Below are positions 26,278-33,964 of a stretch of DNA of 64,000 nucleotides, piece after piece. Below the pieces are notes generated by a model, which had not been told where the DNA came from, ran no database searches, and saw nothing but the letters and a program-made list of their open reading frames with translations. The stretch lies in contig NZ_CP013363.1 in the NCBI RefSeq assembly GCF_001718315.1, positions 2,170,001 through 2,234,000 of the forward strand, read 5' to 3'. A program made the position numbers and the translations under genes. This stretch comes from Burkholderia diffusa. GTDB taxonomy: Bacteria > Pseudomonadota > Gammaproteobacteria > Burkholderiales > Burkholderiaceae. Every line of letters starts with the position of its first letter. The stretch's first letter is position 1.

Positions 26278-26889
26278 ATGCCCGTCCCGTCCCAACTGCT
26301 TTTCCTGCCCGGCGCGTCGGGCAGCACCGCGTTCTGGCAACCGCTCGCGAGCCGTCTCGCGCATCCGGCCGAGCGACGGATCGTCGGCTATCCGGGTTTC
26401 GGCGACACGCCGCGCGATCCGGCCGTCGACGACTTCGACGGCCTCGTGCGCCATGTGCTGAACGCGATCGACCGGCCGACCGCCGTGATCGCGCAGTCGA
26501 TGGGCGGCGTGATCGCGATGCGCGCGGCGCTCGAACGGGCGGCGCTCGTCACGCACCTGGTGCTGACGGTCACGTCCGGCGGGCTCGACATGCACGGACT
26601 CGGCGCGCAGGACTGGCGCACCGGCTTCGCGGAAGCGAACCCGCGGTTGCCCGACTGGTTCCTGACGTTTCGCGCCGACCTGTCGCATGACCTCGGCCGC
26701 ATCGCGCAGCCCACGCTCCTGCTGTGGGGCGACGACGATCCGATCAGTCCGATCGCGGCCGGCCGGCGGCTGCTCGAACGGCTGCCCGATGCGCAGCTGC
26801 ATGTGGTGCCGGGCGGCCGCCACGATCTCGCGGCGGTGCATGCGGATACGCTTGCACCGCTTGTCGACGCGCATTTGCAGCGCATGTGA
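26278..26889 (+). CDS. Alpha/beta hydrolase
   Basis: A 203-residue, rather short alpha/beta hydrolase. LLFLPGASGSTAFWQPLA supplies the oxyanion-hole side, AQSMGGV holds the nucleophile serine in a Q-S-M-G motif, WGDDDPISP carries the acidic residue, and VPGGRHDLA the histidine. The complete triad suggests an active esterase or similar hydrolase, probably cytoplasmic. The lid is small. The substrate is not predictable. Confidence 0.82.
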   Translation: MPVPSQLLFLPGASGSTAFWQPLASRLAHPAERRIVGYPGFGDTPRDPAVDDFDGLVRHVLNAIDRPTAVIAQSMGGVIAMRAALERAALVTHLVLTVTSGGLDMHGLGAQDWRTGFAEANPRLPDWFLTFRADLSHDLGRIAQPTLLLWGDDDPISPIAAGRRLLERLPDAQLHVVPGGRHDLAAVHADTLAPLVDAHLQRM

Positions 26890-26943
26890 CGCGAGCCGCT
26901 TCGACGCGAATCCCGCAACGCCCTCGATACCTTTGACGCCGCA

Positions 26944-28266
26944 TCACGCAACGTTCGCCAGCGTCAACCGCGCTTCGAGCCCGCCGCCGTCCGGCCGATT
27001 ACGCAACGTGAGCGTGCCGCCCATCGCGAGCGCGAGCTGACGCGCGATCGCGAGGCCGAGCCCGGTGCCCCCCGTCTCGCGATTGCGCGACGTCTCCACG
27101 CGCCGGAACGGTTCGAACACCGCGTCGAGCTGATCGTCCGGAATGCCGGGCCCGCGATCGAGCACCGCAATGACCGCACCGCCGCCCGGTGCCGCCCGCA
27201 CGTCGATCTCGGCCGCGCCCGCGAACTTCAGCGCGTTGTCGACGAGGTTGCCGACGATCCGGCGCAGCGCCTTCGGCCGCGTGACGAGCGCGAGCGCGCC
27301 GCCGCTGTGCAGCGCGACATCCTGCCCCGCATCCGTGTAGTCGCATACGATGCTGTCGAGCAGCGCATCGAGATCGATGCGGCGCGCGGCCTCTTCCGTG
27401 CCGTGCAGCGTGCGCGCATACGCGACGCCTTCCTTCACCAGATGCTCCATCTCGAGCAGGTCCTGGCGGAGCTTCGCGCCCTGTGCATCGTCGTCCATCA
27501 CGTCGACGCGCAGCCGCATCCGCGTGATCGGCGTCTGCAGGTCGTGCGAGATCGACGCGAGGATCTGCATGCGCTCGGCCATGTATTGCGCGATGCGGTC
27601 CTGCATCGCGTTGAACGCGCGGGCGGCACGCGCGACTTCGGACGGGCCGTCCTCGTTCAGGCGTTCGCCCTTCAGGTCGGGGCCGAGCGCGTCGGCCGCC
27701 TGCGCGAGCTGCTTCAGCGGCCGCGTCGCGAGGCGCACCGCGAGCCAGCAGCACGCGGCCAGCACGGCAAGCTGCAGCGCGAGCACAACCGGCAGCCAGC
27801 CCGACAGCGGCACCGTCGACATCGGGTGGATGTCGATCGTCAGCGGCGAGCCGTCGGTCAGGCGCAGATGCACCTGCAGATGCTCGCGATCGCCGGGGAG
27901 CGCGTTCGCGGTCAGCGGGTAATCGCCGCCGATGCCATCCGAGATCGAGCGCTCGACGCGCGCCGAGAGCCGCGCCTCCGGCGGCGTGCCCGTTTCGCCC
28001 GGTCCGAGGATGAACGTGTAGCTGCGCCGCGCGAGACGCGGCAGCCACGCGGCGCGCTGGTCGGGCGGCAGGTGGTCGAGCAACGCGACCGAGCTCGCGA
28101 CCTCGCGCTCGATGTAACCCATCATCAGGTTGGTGGTCGCCTGGTCGCGCTCGGTCACGGTGAGCCAGAACGACAGCGTCTGCGCGAGCGCGAGGCCCAC
28201 GCACAGGATCAGCGCGAGCCGCGCGAACAGCGAGCGCGGCCAGTGCCACCGGGTGCGCGTGTTCAT
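26944..28266 (-). CDS. Sensor histidine kinase
   Basis: A 440-residue membrane kinase. There are two membrane segments (about 13-35 and 156-178) around a periplasmic sensor loop of about 120 residues. These are followed by a HAMP domain (RPLKQLAQAADALG) and a DHp domain with the phospho-accepting His241 in ASISHDLQTPITRMR. The ATP-binding domain has NLVDNALKFAG (N box), DRGPGIPDD (G1), FEPF (F box) and GGTGLGLAIA (G2). The start overlaps the response-regulator stop as ATGA, so both are made from one message. It resembles OmpR-EnvZ class kinases, but the signal is unknown. Confidence 0.9.
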   Translation of the reverse strand: MNTRTRWHWPRSLFARLALILCVGLALAQTLSFWLTVTERDQATTNLMMGYIEREVASSVALLDHLPPDQRAAWLPRLARRSYTFILGPGETGTPPEARLSARVERSISDGIGGDYPLTANALPGDREHLQVHLRLTDGSPLTIDIHPMSTVPLSGWLPVVLALQLAVLAACCWLAVRLATRPLKQLAQAADALGPDLKGERLNEDGPSEVARAARAFNAMQDRIAQYMAERMQILASISHDLQTPITRMRLRVDVMDDDAQGAKLRQDLLEMEHLVKEGVAYARTLHGTEEAARRIDLDALLDSIVCDYTDAGQDVALHSGGALALVTRPKALRRIVGNLVDNALKFAGAAEIDVRAAPGGGAVIAVLDRGPGIPDDQLDAVFEPFRRVETSRNRETGGTGLGLAIARQLALAMGGTLTLRNRPDGGGLEARLTLANVA

Positions 28267-29003
28267 GCGTCGCCTTCGACCGCGGTCACCGCCGACGAGA
28301 ACACATAACCCTCGTTACGCAGCGTCTTGATGTAGCGCGGCTCGCGCGCGCCGTCGCGCAGGCGCTGCCGCAGCCGGCTCACGAGCAGGTCGATCGACCG
28401 GTCGAACGGATCGGACTGCCGGCCTTGCGTGAGATTGAGCAATTGGTCGCGCGTCAGCACGCGCTGCGGATTGTCGAGGAACACGCGCAGCAACCGGTAC
28501 TCGGCGCCGCTCAACGCAACCATCGTGCCTTCGGTGTCGAGCAGGTGACGCCCCGTCGTGTCGAGCCGCCATTCACCGAATGCGAGCATCGCGGCCGTCT
28601 CCGTCACCTGCATGCCGGGCGGCAGCATGCGCGCGCGGCGCAACACCGAGCGGATCCGCGCGAGCAGTTCGCGCACCGCGAATGGCTTCGCGAGATAGTC
28701 GTCGGCGCCCATTTCGAGGCCGATGATGCGGTCGGTTTCCTCGCCGCGCGCCGTCAGCATCAGCACCGGCACCGTCCGGAACTTGCCCGCGCGCAGGTCG
28801 CGACACAGCGTCAGGCCGTCCTCGCCGGGCATCATCAGATCGAGCACGATCAGGTCGGGCGCGCCATCGTCGAGCACGTTGCGCATCTCGCGACCGTTCG
28901 CGGCGAGCGACACGCGCATGCCGTTCTTCTCCAGATAATCCGCGATCAGTTCGCGGATCGCGCGATCGTCGTCGACGATCAATACGTGGTCGATCTTGTC
29001 CAT
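28263..29003 (-). CDS. OmpR-family response regulator
   Basis: A 246-residue regulator. The receiver domain carries the acidic pocket in IVDDD, the phospho-acceptor Asp55 in IVLDLMMPGEDG, a threonine in LMLTARGEE and the lysine in DDYLAKPF. The C-terminal winged helix is of OmpR type (LSGAEYRLLRVFLDNPQRVL, RSIDLLVSRLRQRL, IKTLRNEGYVF). It is transcribed with the histidine kinase downstream. The thioredoxin-like gene at 29232 is divergent from it, so that gene is a candidate target. No clear ribosome-binding site precedes the ATG. Confidence 0.92.
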   Translation of the reverse strand: MDKIDHVLIVDDDRAIRELIADYLEKNGMRVSLAANGREMRNVLDDGAPDLIVLDLMMPGEDGLTLCRDLRAGKFRTVPVLMLTARGEETDRIIGLEMGADDYLAKPFAVRELLARIRSVLRRARMLPPGMQVTETAAMLAFGEWRLDTTGRHLLDTEGTMVALSGAEYRLLRVFLDNPQRVLTRDQLLNLTQGRQSDPFDRSIDLLVSRLRQRLRDGAREPRYIKTLRNEGYVFSSAVTAVEGDA

Positions 29004-29231
29004 GAGTCGGTGTCGTTGGCGTGATGTTCCGGCTGGCGATGTCCGCTTTTATACCGCACCGCGGGTGCGCGTTTGTATCCCAATGTATCGCGCCGCCGTG
29101 ACGACACACAACATTGCACACGCGCGGCTTGCCGGACACACCGCAGATACGTCGGCGCGGCCCAATGACGGCTGTCGAAACCAGTCCGGCCGACGCATTC
29201 GCGCGGCGGCCGGCCGAACCGGAGAACCGTC

Positions 29232-29804
29232 ATGCTGCCCAGATTCAGGACCGCCGCCCTCGTGATCGCTCTCGCCGCCACGGCCGGGCTCGCCGCGTTC
29301 GCCGGCACCCGCGACGACGCGGGCCCGACCGCGTCGCTGGCCGGCACGCCGGCGCCCGAGTTCACCGGCATCGAGCGCTGGCACAACAGCGCACCGCTCA
29401 AGCTAGACCGGTTGCGCGGCAAGGTCGTGCTGGTCGATTTCTGGACGTACTCGTGCATCAACTGCATTCACACGATCCCGTACGTGAACGACTGGTACCG
29501 GAAATATCGCGACCAGGGGCTCGTCGTGGTCGGCGTGCATACGCCCGAGTATCCGTTCGAACGCGATGCGAAGAACGTCGCCGATGCGGTCAAGCGTTTC
29601 CGCATCGAGTACCCGGTCGCGCAGGACAACCACTACGACACGTGGCGTGCGTACGGGAACCAGTACTGGCCCGCGCTGTACCTGGTCGACGCGAACGGGA
29701 AGGTCGTCTATACGCGGTATGGCGAGGGCGGGTATGACAAGACGGAAGCGGCGATCCGGGGGGCGCTGGCGCAGGCACGAGACGGCGAAAAACGGGGGCA
29801 ATAG
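29232..29804 (+). CDS. TlpA/ResA-like exported thioredoxin
   Basis: A 190-residue protein with an N-terminal signal or anchor (LVIALAATAGLAAFAG). The thioredoxin fold carries DFWTYSCINCIHTIPYV, with the redox pair Cys75 and Cys78, and a cis-proline in YWPALYLVDANGK. It acts in the periplasm on disulfides or as a reductant, for example in cytochrome c maturation or oxidative-stress defence. The CINC active site is the type found in DipZ/TlpA-like proteins. GGAG precedes the start. It is divergent from the two-component system. Confidence 0.85.
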   Translation: MLPRFRTAALVIALAATAGLAAFAGTRDDAGPTASLAGTPAPEFTGIERWHNSAPLKLDRLRGKVVLVDFWTYSCINCIHTIPYVNDWYRKYRDQGLVVVGVHTPEYPFERDAKNVADAVKRFRIEYPVAQDNHYDTWRAYGNQYWPALYLVDANGKVVYTRYGEGGYDKTEAAIRGALAQARDGEKRGQ

Positions 29805-29995
29805 ATCGCACCGGCGGCCGTTGAGACAACGATTGGAAGGAGTGGTCACGTGTACCGTGCGTCATAACCGGGCGCCTGCGATTTTCTCCACGGCGGCTCT
29901 TGCGCCAGGCCCACCGTTTCAGGAAACCCTTTCAATATTGAGATGCGCGATCACGCGACGCGGCTACGATGGCGGCTCTCCGAGAGGGTCGATTA

Positions 29996-30550
29996 ATGAA
30001 ACGAAGAATTGCAGTCGTTGGCGATAATCTTTCAACGGGTGGAACAGTTGGCCCATGCGACGCCCCACCGTTCCTTGTACACGGGCATCAGGCAGCCCTG
30101 ATTGGAGGTAGTGCATTCTGCACCGCGTGCCAGAGTGTCGGCATCATCGCAAAAGCGGGCGGCCCATACAGAATCAGGTTCCGGGGAGAAGTTGCGCTGG
30201 ATGGTGACGTGGTCCTGTGCGGCTGCGCAATCCCACCGCACATCGTTGCGCTGCGTGCTGGCGAAGCTTGGTGCAATGACAGGATCAAGAGTCTTGGGGA
30301 AGTCGTTTCGAGCCGTACGATAACGGGCGGCATAGCATCGGTCACGAAAGGCGCTTTCGACGAGCGTGTAAGGGCGACCGAGGAGGTAACGGAAGGGTTG
30401 CCCTACTACATCGAAACCTCCGACGGTCGCATGCATTTTGGACGTCTTGACGCGAGCGGCAGGCTACCCCGTATCCATACAGGCGACGCGGCTAGCGACT
30501 ACATCGTCTACTGGGGTGATGACGCGCTCTCGATGCAAAGCGGGCGGTAA
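29996..30550 (+). CDS. PAAR-domain protein, type VI secretion spike tip
   Basis: A 184-residue protein whose first 90 or so residues form a PAAR domain. MKRRIAVVGDNLSTGGTV is the usual opening, followed by FLVHGHQAALIGGSAFCTAC, then GEVALDGDVVLCGCAIPP. Several cysteines and histidines are spaced for the metal site at the tip of the cone. A C-terminal extension of about 80 residues (YYIETSDGRMHFGRLDASG) may contact cargo. GAGAGGG precedes the start. The next gene, three bases after its stop, is a Tae4-like amidase, so this PAAR probably delivers that effector through the type VI machine. No VgrG or core type VI gene is in the window. Base composition is lower in GC than the neighbours. Confidence 0.85.
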   Translation: MKRRIAVVGDNLSTGGTVGPCDAPPFLVHGHQAALIGGSAFCTACQSVGIIAKAGGPYRIRFRGEVALDGDVVLCGCAIPPHIVALRAGEAWCNDRIKSLGEVVSSRTITGGIASVTKGAFDERVRATEEVTEGLPYYIETSDGRMHFGRLDASGRLPRIHTGDAASDYIVYWGDDALSMQSGR

Positions 30551-30553
30551 CTG

Positions 30554-31174
30554 ATGCCACACACCGAACCCACCAAAGTCCGCACTACCGACAGGAAAGG
30601 CTCAGAGAAAGATGTGCCGATAGCAGGCGTCACCTTCAAGGAGCTTTGGGACAACTTCCCGCCCGGCAATCCATACCACGACCCAGCGTATGCGAATCAA
30701 TGCGCCATTCGCCTTAGCATTACTCTGCACCGTGTCGGTGTAGGAATGAAGTCGTTCAATGCAAAGACCGTCAGACCGATGTTGGGCGCAAAGACGATCG
30801 GCCGTATCCTTCTTGACGGGAAACCTACCGCAACACGTGCTGACGAACTTGGTGCATGGTTGCAACTACAACCGTTCGCCGGCCTTCCCAAAGCCGAAAA
30901 CATCACGGGGGACGATTGGGAAGCGATGGTCAAAGGCCGCACCGGTATCATCCAGTTCTCACGATACTGGACGCGCAGCGGCGAGTCGGCCGAGAACGCA
31001 AGCGGCAGTCATATCGACTTGTGGAACGGATCGCTACTTACCGTCAGCAGCGTGCCTGGTTTCGTAGCAACGTTTGGCCGTGCCTTCGGGATACACGCGC
31101 TCCTACCCGGTACAGATTTTGGTTGGTCCAATCTGCGCAACTCCAAACAGATTCTCTTTTGGGAAATCAAATGA
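30554..31174 (+). CDS. tae4: Type VI secretion amidase effector, Tae4 family
   Basis: A 206-residue peptidoglycan amidase predicted to cleave the D-Glu to mDAP bond in rival cells. YANQCAIRLSITLHRVGV supplies the catalytic Cys50, and GSHIDLWNGS the catalytic His153; both motifs are characteristic of Tae4. No signal peptide is present, as expected for a type VI effector. It lies directly after the PAAR gene and overlaps the next gene by four bases (ATGA), the classic place for the immunity gene. Lower GC than the surroundings suggests acquisition by transfer. Confidence 0.85.
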   Translation: MPHTEPTKVRTTDRKGSEKDVPIAGVTFKELWDNFPPGNPYHDPAYANQCAIRLSITLHRVGVGMKSFNAKTVRPMLGAKTIGRILLDGKPTATRADELGAWLQLQPFAGLPKAENITGDDWEAMVKGRTGIIQFSRYWTRSGESAENASGSHIDLWNGSLLTVSSVPGFVATFGRAFGIHALLPGTDFGWSNLRNSKQILFWEIK

Positions 31175-31512
31175 TGCGACGCTCCCTCGCTACAGTGGCT
31201 TTCGCTATCGCGGGCCTCGTCAGCGTCGTTGCCTGGGCAGCGATAGACGCGCGCATATGCGCCGGATTCGATCGATTTTGTGCGCCGCGTCCCGGTGAAT
31301 GCGGTGGCGGCGTTGACGCCTGCGCCTCCACCCTTCATTCGACTCTCTCTCTATTTGGGTATGTGTTCGGACCACCGGCCATCTTTGCGGCTTTGGGCTT
31401 CATCCTGTTTGCTCGCCGCCGCCGCCCGCTGGTTATATTCGGATACTTCGCAGTTGCGGTCGCAACGCACTGGTTTTTGACATTCCTGAGCGTACGCATA
31501 CTGCACACTTGA
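31171..31512 (+). CDS. Small membrane protein, probable immunity protein to the Tae4 effector
   Basis: A 113-residue protein with three hydrophobic segments (about 5-24, 62-82 and 89-109). The first is followed by a cysteine-rich loop (RICAGFDRFCAP, then GECGGGVDACAS) that should face the periplasm, where Tae4 acts; its four cysteines could form two disulfides. It overlaps the effector gene by ATGA, so it is co-translated. Known Tai4 immunity proteins are soluble and periplasmic, so this protein, if it is the immunity factor, is of a different type. The assignment rests on position and topology only. Confidence 0.6.
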   Translation: MMRRSLATVAFAIAGLVSVVAWAAIDARICAGFDRFCAPRPGECGGGVDACASTLHSTLSLFGYVFGPPAIFAALGFILFARRRRPLVIFGYFAVAVATHWFLTFLSVRILHT

Positions 31513-31549
31513 TCTCGGCCCCAAGTACGCCCGCCTCGCTACAGCGCGA

Positions 31550-32188
31550 CTATTCATTCTTGCGGACCGCCTCCGCCAGCATCGCCTCCCCGATCGCGAG
31601 ATTCCCGTTGGCGATCAGCGCATCGCCCGCGCCTCGAATATCGTCGACCGCCTTGTTCTGCCCGAGCTTGCGCTTGCCGACGAGTCGCGTGATCTCGATC
31701 TGCAGCCCGACGATCGACTGCAGCATCGTGTCGAGATAGTCCTTCGGCGCGTCGGCCATCTTCCACGGCACCGGCTGCGACGCCTCGTGCGTGCGCGTCA
31801 GCCGCGCGACCACGCCGCGCACGAACTTCTCGTCGTCGCGCACCGTGATGCGCCCGTGCGCATGCACGACCACGTAGTTCCACGTCGGCACCTGCCGATG
31901 CGCGGCGTGCTTGCTCGGGTACCAGTTCGGCGAAATGTACGCGTCGCCGGCGCGGAAGATCACCAGCACCTCGTCGCCGTTCGCGACGTCCTGCCAGACA
32001 GGATTCGCACGCGCGACGTGCGCATGCAGCTCGCCGAGGCCGCCGTCGCCCGGCAGCAACTCGAAAGGGAGGTGGTTCGCGTCGAGCCCGCGCTTCCCAT
32101 GCGTGACCAGCGTGCCGAACGGATGATCGACGATCAGTTCGCGCAGTGCGTCGGGGCGGGATTCGGCGAAATCGGCAGGCACATACAT
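31550..32188 (-). CDS. PaiB-like FMN-binding protein
   Basis: A 212-residue protein of the PaiB family (FMN-binding negative transcriptional regulators of the split-barrel fold). Family stretches are MYVPADFAESRPDALRELI, HPFGTLVTHG, DANHLPFELLP, YISPNWYPSKHAAHRQVPTW and TWNYVVVHAHG, then KRKLGQNKAVDDIRG near the C-terminus. Despite the family name, its molecular function is not settled; an FMN-dependent role is possible. GGAG lies close to the start. It is divergent from a MocR-type regulator, an arrangement that often means control by that regulator. Confidence 0.88.
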   Translation of the reverse strand: MYVPADFAESRPDALRELIVDHPFGTLVTHGKRGLDANHLPFELLPGDGGLGELHAHVARANPVWQDVANGDEVLVIFRAGDAYISPNWYPSKHAAHRQVPTWNYVVVHAHGRITVRDDEKFVRGVVARLTRTHEASQPVPWKMADAPKDYLDTMLQSIVGLQIEITRLVGKRKLGQNKAVDDIRGAGDALIANGNLAIGEAMLAEAVRKNE

Positions 32189-32313
32189 GGCGGCTCCACG
32201 GTCGGACAGGGTTCGACGAAACGGGCCGGAACCGGCCCCTCGTGCGCAGATTGTGCCCGCTAACTGGTTTATCCTGTAGAGCCGGTTTCGAACAATTTCA
32301 GCAGACCAGAATC

Positions 32314-33867
32314 ATGGCCCGAACCGCCCGGATCGTCGAAATCCCGTCGCTCGGCGTGCTTGACCGCGCGGCCGGCGACCTGAGTCGCCAGCTCGCGCAA
32401 GCGTTGCGAAATGCAGTGCGGCGCGGCGACGTGCGCCCGGGCGACACGCTGCCGTCCACGCGGCTGCTCGCGACGTCGCTCCAGGTTGCGCGCGGCACCG
32501 TCGTCGACGCGTATGCGCAGCTCGTCGCCGAAGGCTTCCTGGAGTCGCGCGGCGGTGCCGGCACGCGGGTCGCGAACGCACTCGCCGAGTCGTCTTTGCC
32601 GGCTGACGAATCACCCGCGCCCCGCGAGCGCGTCGCGCACACCGGCCTGCCGGAACCGGCCGCGACGTTCGCGCGGATCGCCCGCGAATTCCGTCCGCTG
32701 CCGGCCGTGCCGTTTGCGATCTCGGTGCCGGTCGGGCTCACCGCGCCCGACGATATCTGGCGCCGGCTCGGCAACCGCCTGCGCGCTCGCGGCGCCGGTG
32801 CGCCGTCGGGTTATGCCGATCCGCAAGGTGCGCTGCCGCTGCGCGAAGCGATTGCCGATTACGTGCGCCGCTCGCGCTCGGTGCGCTGCACCGCCGATCA
32901 GGTCGTGATCACGAGCGGCACGCAACAGGGGCTGCACCTCGCGAGCCAGGTCCTGCTCGGCCCGAACGATCGCGCGTGGGTCGAGAATCCCGCCTATCGC
33001 GGCATCACCGCGCTGCTCGAGAGCACCGGGCGACATGACGCGATGGTCCGCGTGCCGGTCGACGCGGAAGGCATCGACGTCGAGGCCGGCATCCGTCTCG
33101 AGCCGGACGCACGCGCGGCGTTCGTCACGCCGTCGCACCAGTATCCGCTCGGGATGCCGATGAGCATGGCGCGACGCAACGCACTGCTCGGCTGGGCGCG
33201 TGTGCATCGCGCATGGGTGGTCGAGGACGACTACGACAGCGAGCTGCGCTACGAAGGCTATCCGTTTCCGTCGCTGCAAGGCCTGGATCCAGAACACGTG
33301 ATCTATCTCGGCACGTTCAGCAAGATCCTGTTCCCGTCGCTACGGCTCGGCTACGTGATCGCGCCCGACGATCTCGTGCCCGCGTTCTGCGGCGCGCGCG
33401 TGCTGATGGATCGGCACGCGCCGACCACCGATCAGCACGTGCTGGCCGCGTTCATCGCGGAAGGACATCTCGACCGCCACATTCGCCGCGTGCGCGGCGT
33501 CTACTCGGAACAGCGCGCGCTGCTGATCGATACGCTCGGCAAGCGGCTGCCGCGCGAGCGCGCGTGGGTTCAGCCGGGCGATCAGGGGATGCACGTCGTG
33601 CTGTGGCTCGCGCAAGGGATCGACGATCTCGACGTGGTGGCGCGCGCCGCGCAGGCGGGCGTCGCTGTGCGCGCCGTGTCGCCGATGTTCGCGCCAGGCA
33701 CCGCGCGTCCCGGCCTCGTGCTCGGCTTCGGCGGGTTCGATCGCGCGCGGATGGAAGCGGCCGCGCAGCGGCTCGCGGATGTCGTCGGCGAAGCGGCCGG
33801 CATCGTTTCATCGGAAGAATCGCGGCGGCGCATTCGACCAAAGATTGTCCGCGGGAAACAAACGTAA
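32314..33867 (+). CDS. MocR-type regulator (GntR helix-turn-helix fused to aminotransferase domain)
   Basis: A 517-residue regulator. The N-terminal GntR winged helix includes LSRQLAQALRNAVRRGDVRP and LPSTRLLATSLQVARGTVVD. A linker leads to a fold-type I aminotransferase domain with VVITSGTQQGLHLASQVLL, PSHQYPLGMPMS, EDDYDSELRY and the PLP-binding lysine in YLGTFSKILFPSLRLGY. MocR proteins use PLP as effector or cofactor. The gene is divergent from the PaiB gene with a 125-base gap, so PaiB is its likely target. The start lacks a clear ribosome-binding site. Confidence 0.88.
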   Translation: MARTARIVEIPSLGVLDRAAGDLSRQLAQALRNAVRRGDVRPGDTLPSTRLLATSLQVARGTVVDAYAQLVAEGFLESRGGAGTRVANALAESSLPADESPAPRERVAHTGLPEPAATFARIAREFRPLPAVPFAISVPVGLTAPDDIWRRLGNRLRARGAGAPSGYADPQGALPLREAIADYVRRSRSVRCTADQVVITSGTQQGLHLASQVLLGPNDRAWVENPAYRGITALLESTGRHDAMVRVPVDAEGIDVEAGIRLEPDARAAFVTPSHQYPLGMPMSMARRNALLGWARVHRAWVVEDDYDSELRYEGYPFPSLQGLDPEHVIYLGTFSKILFPSLRLGYVIAPDDLVPAFCGARVLMDRHAPTTDQHVLAAFIAEGHLDRHIRRVRGVYSEQRALLIDTLGKRLPRERAWVQPGDQGMHVVLWLAQGIDDLDVVARAAQAGVAVRAVSPMFAPGTARPGLVLGFGGFDRARMEAAAQRLADVVGEAAGIVSSEESRRRIRPKIVRGKQT

Positions 33868-33964
33868 TCGTCTGTAAATCCTGCAAGAAAACGGGCTGTT
33901 TGGCCGGCGGCGGCGGTGCTCGGTTTGCTACGATCGCGCCTTTTCAGCTCGCGCTCCTGCCGCC

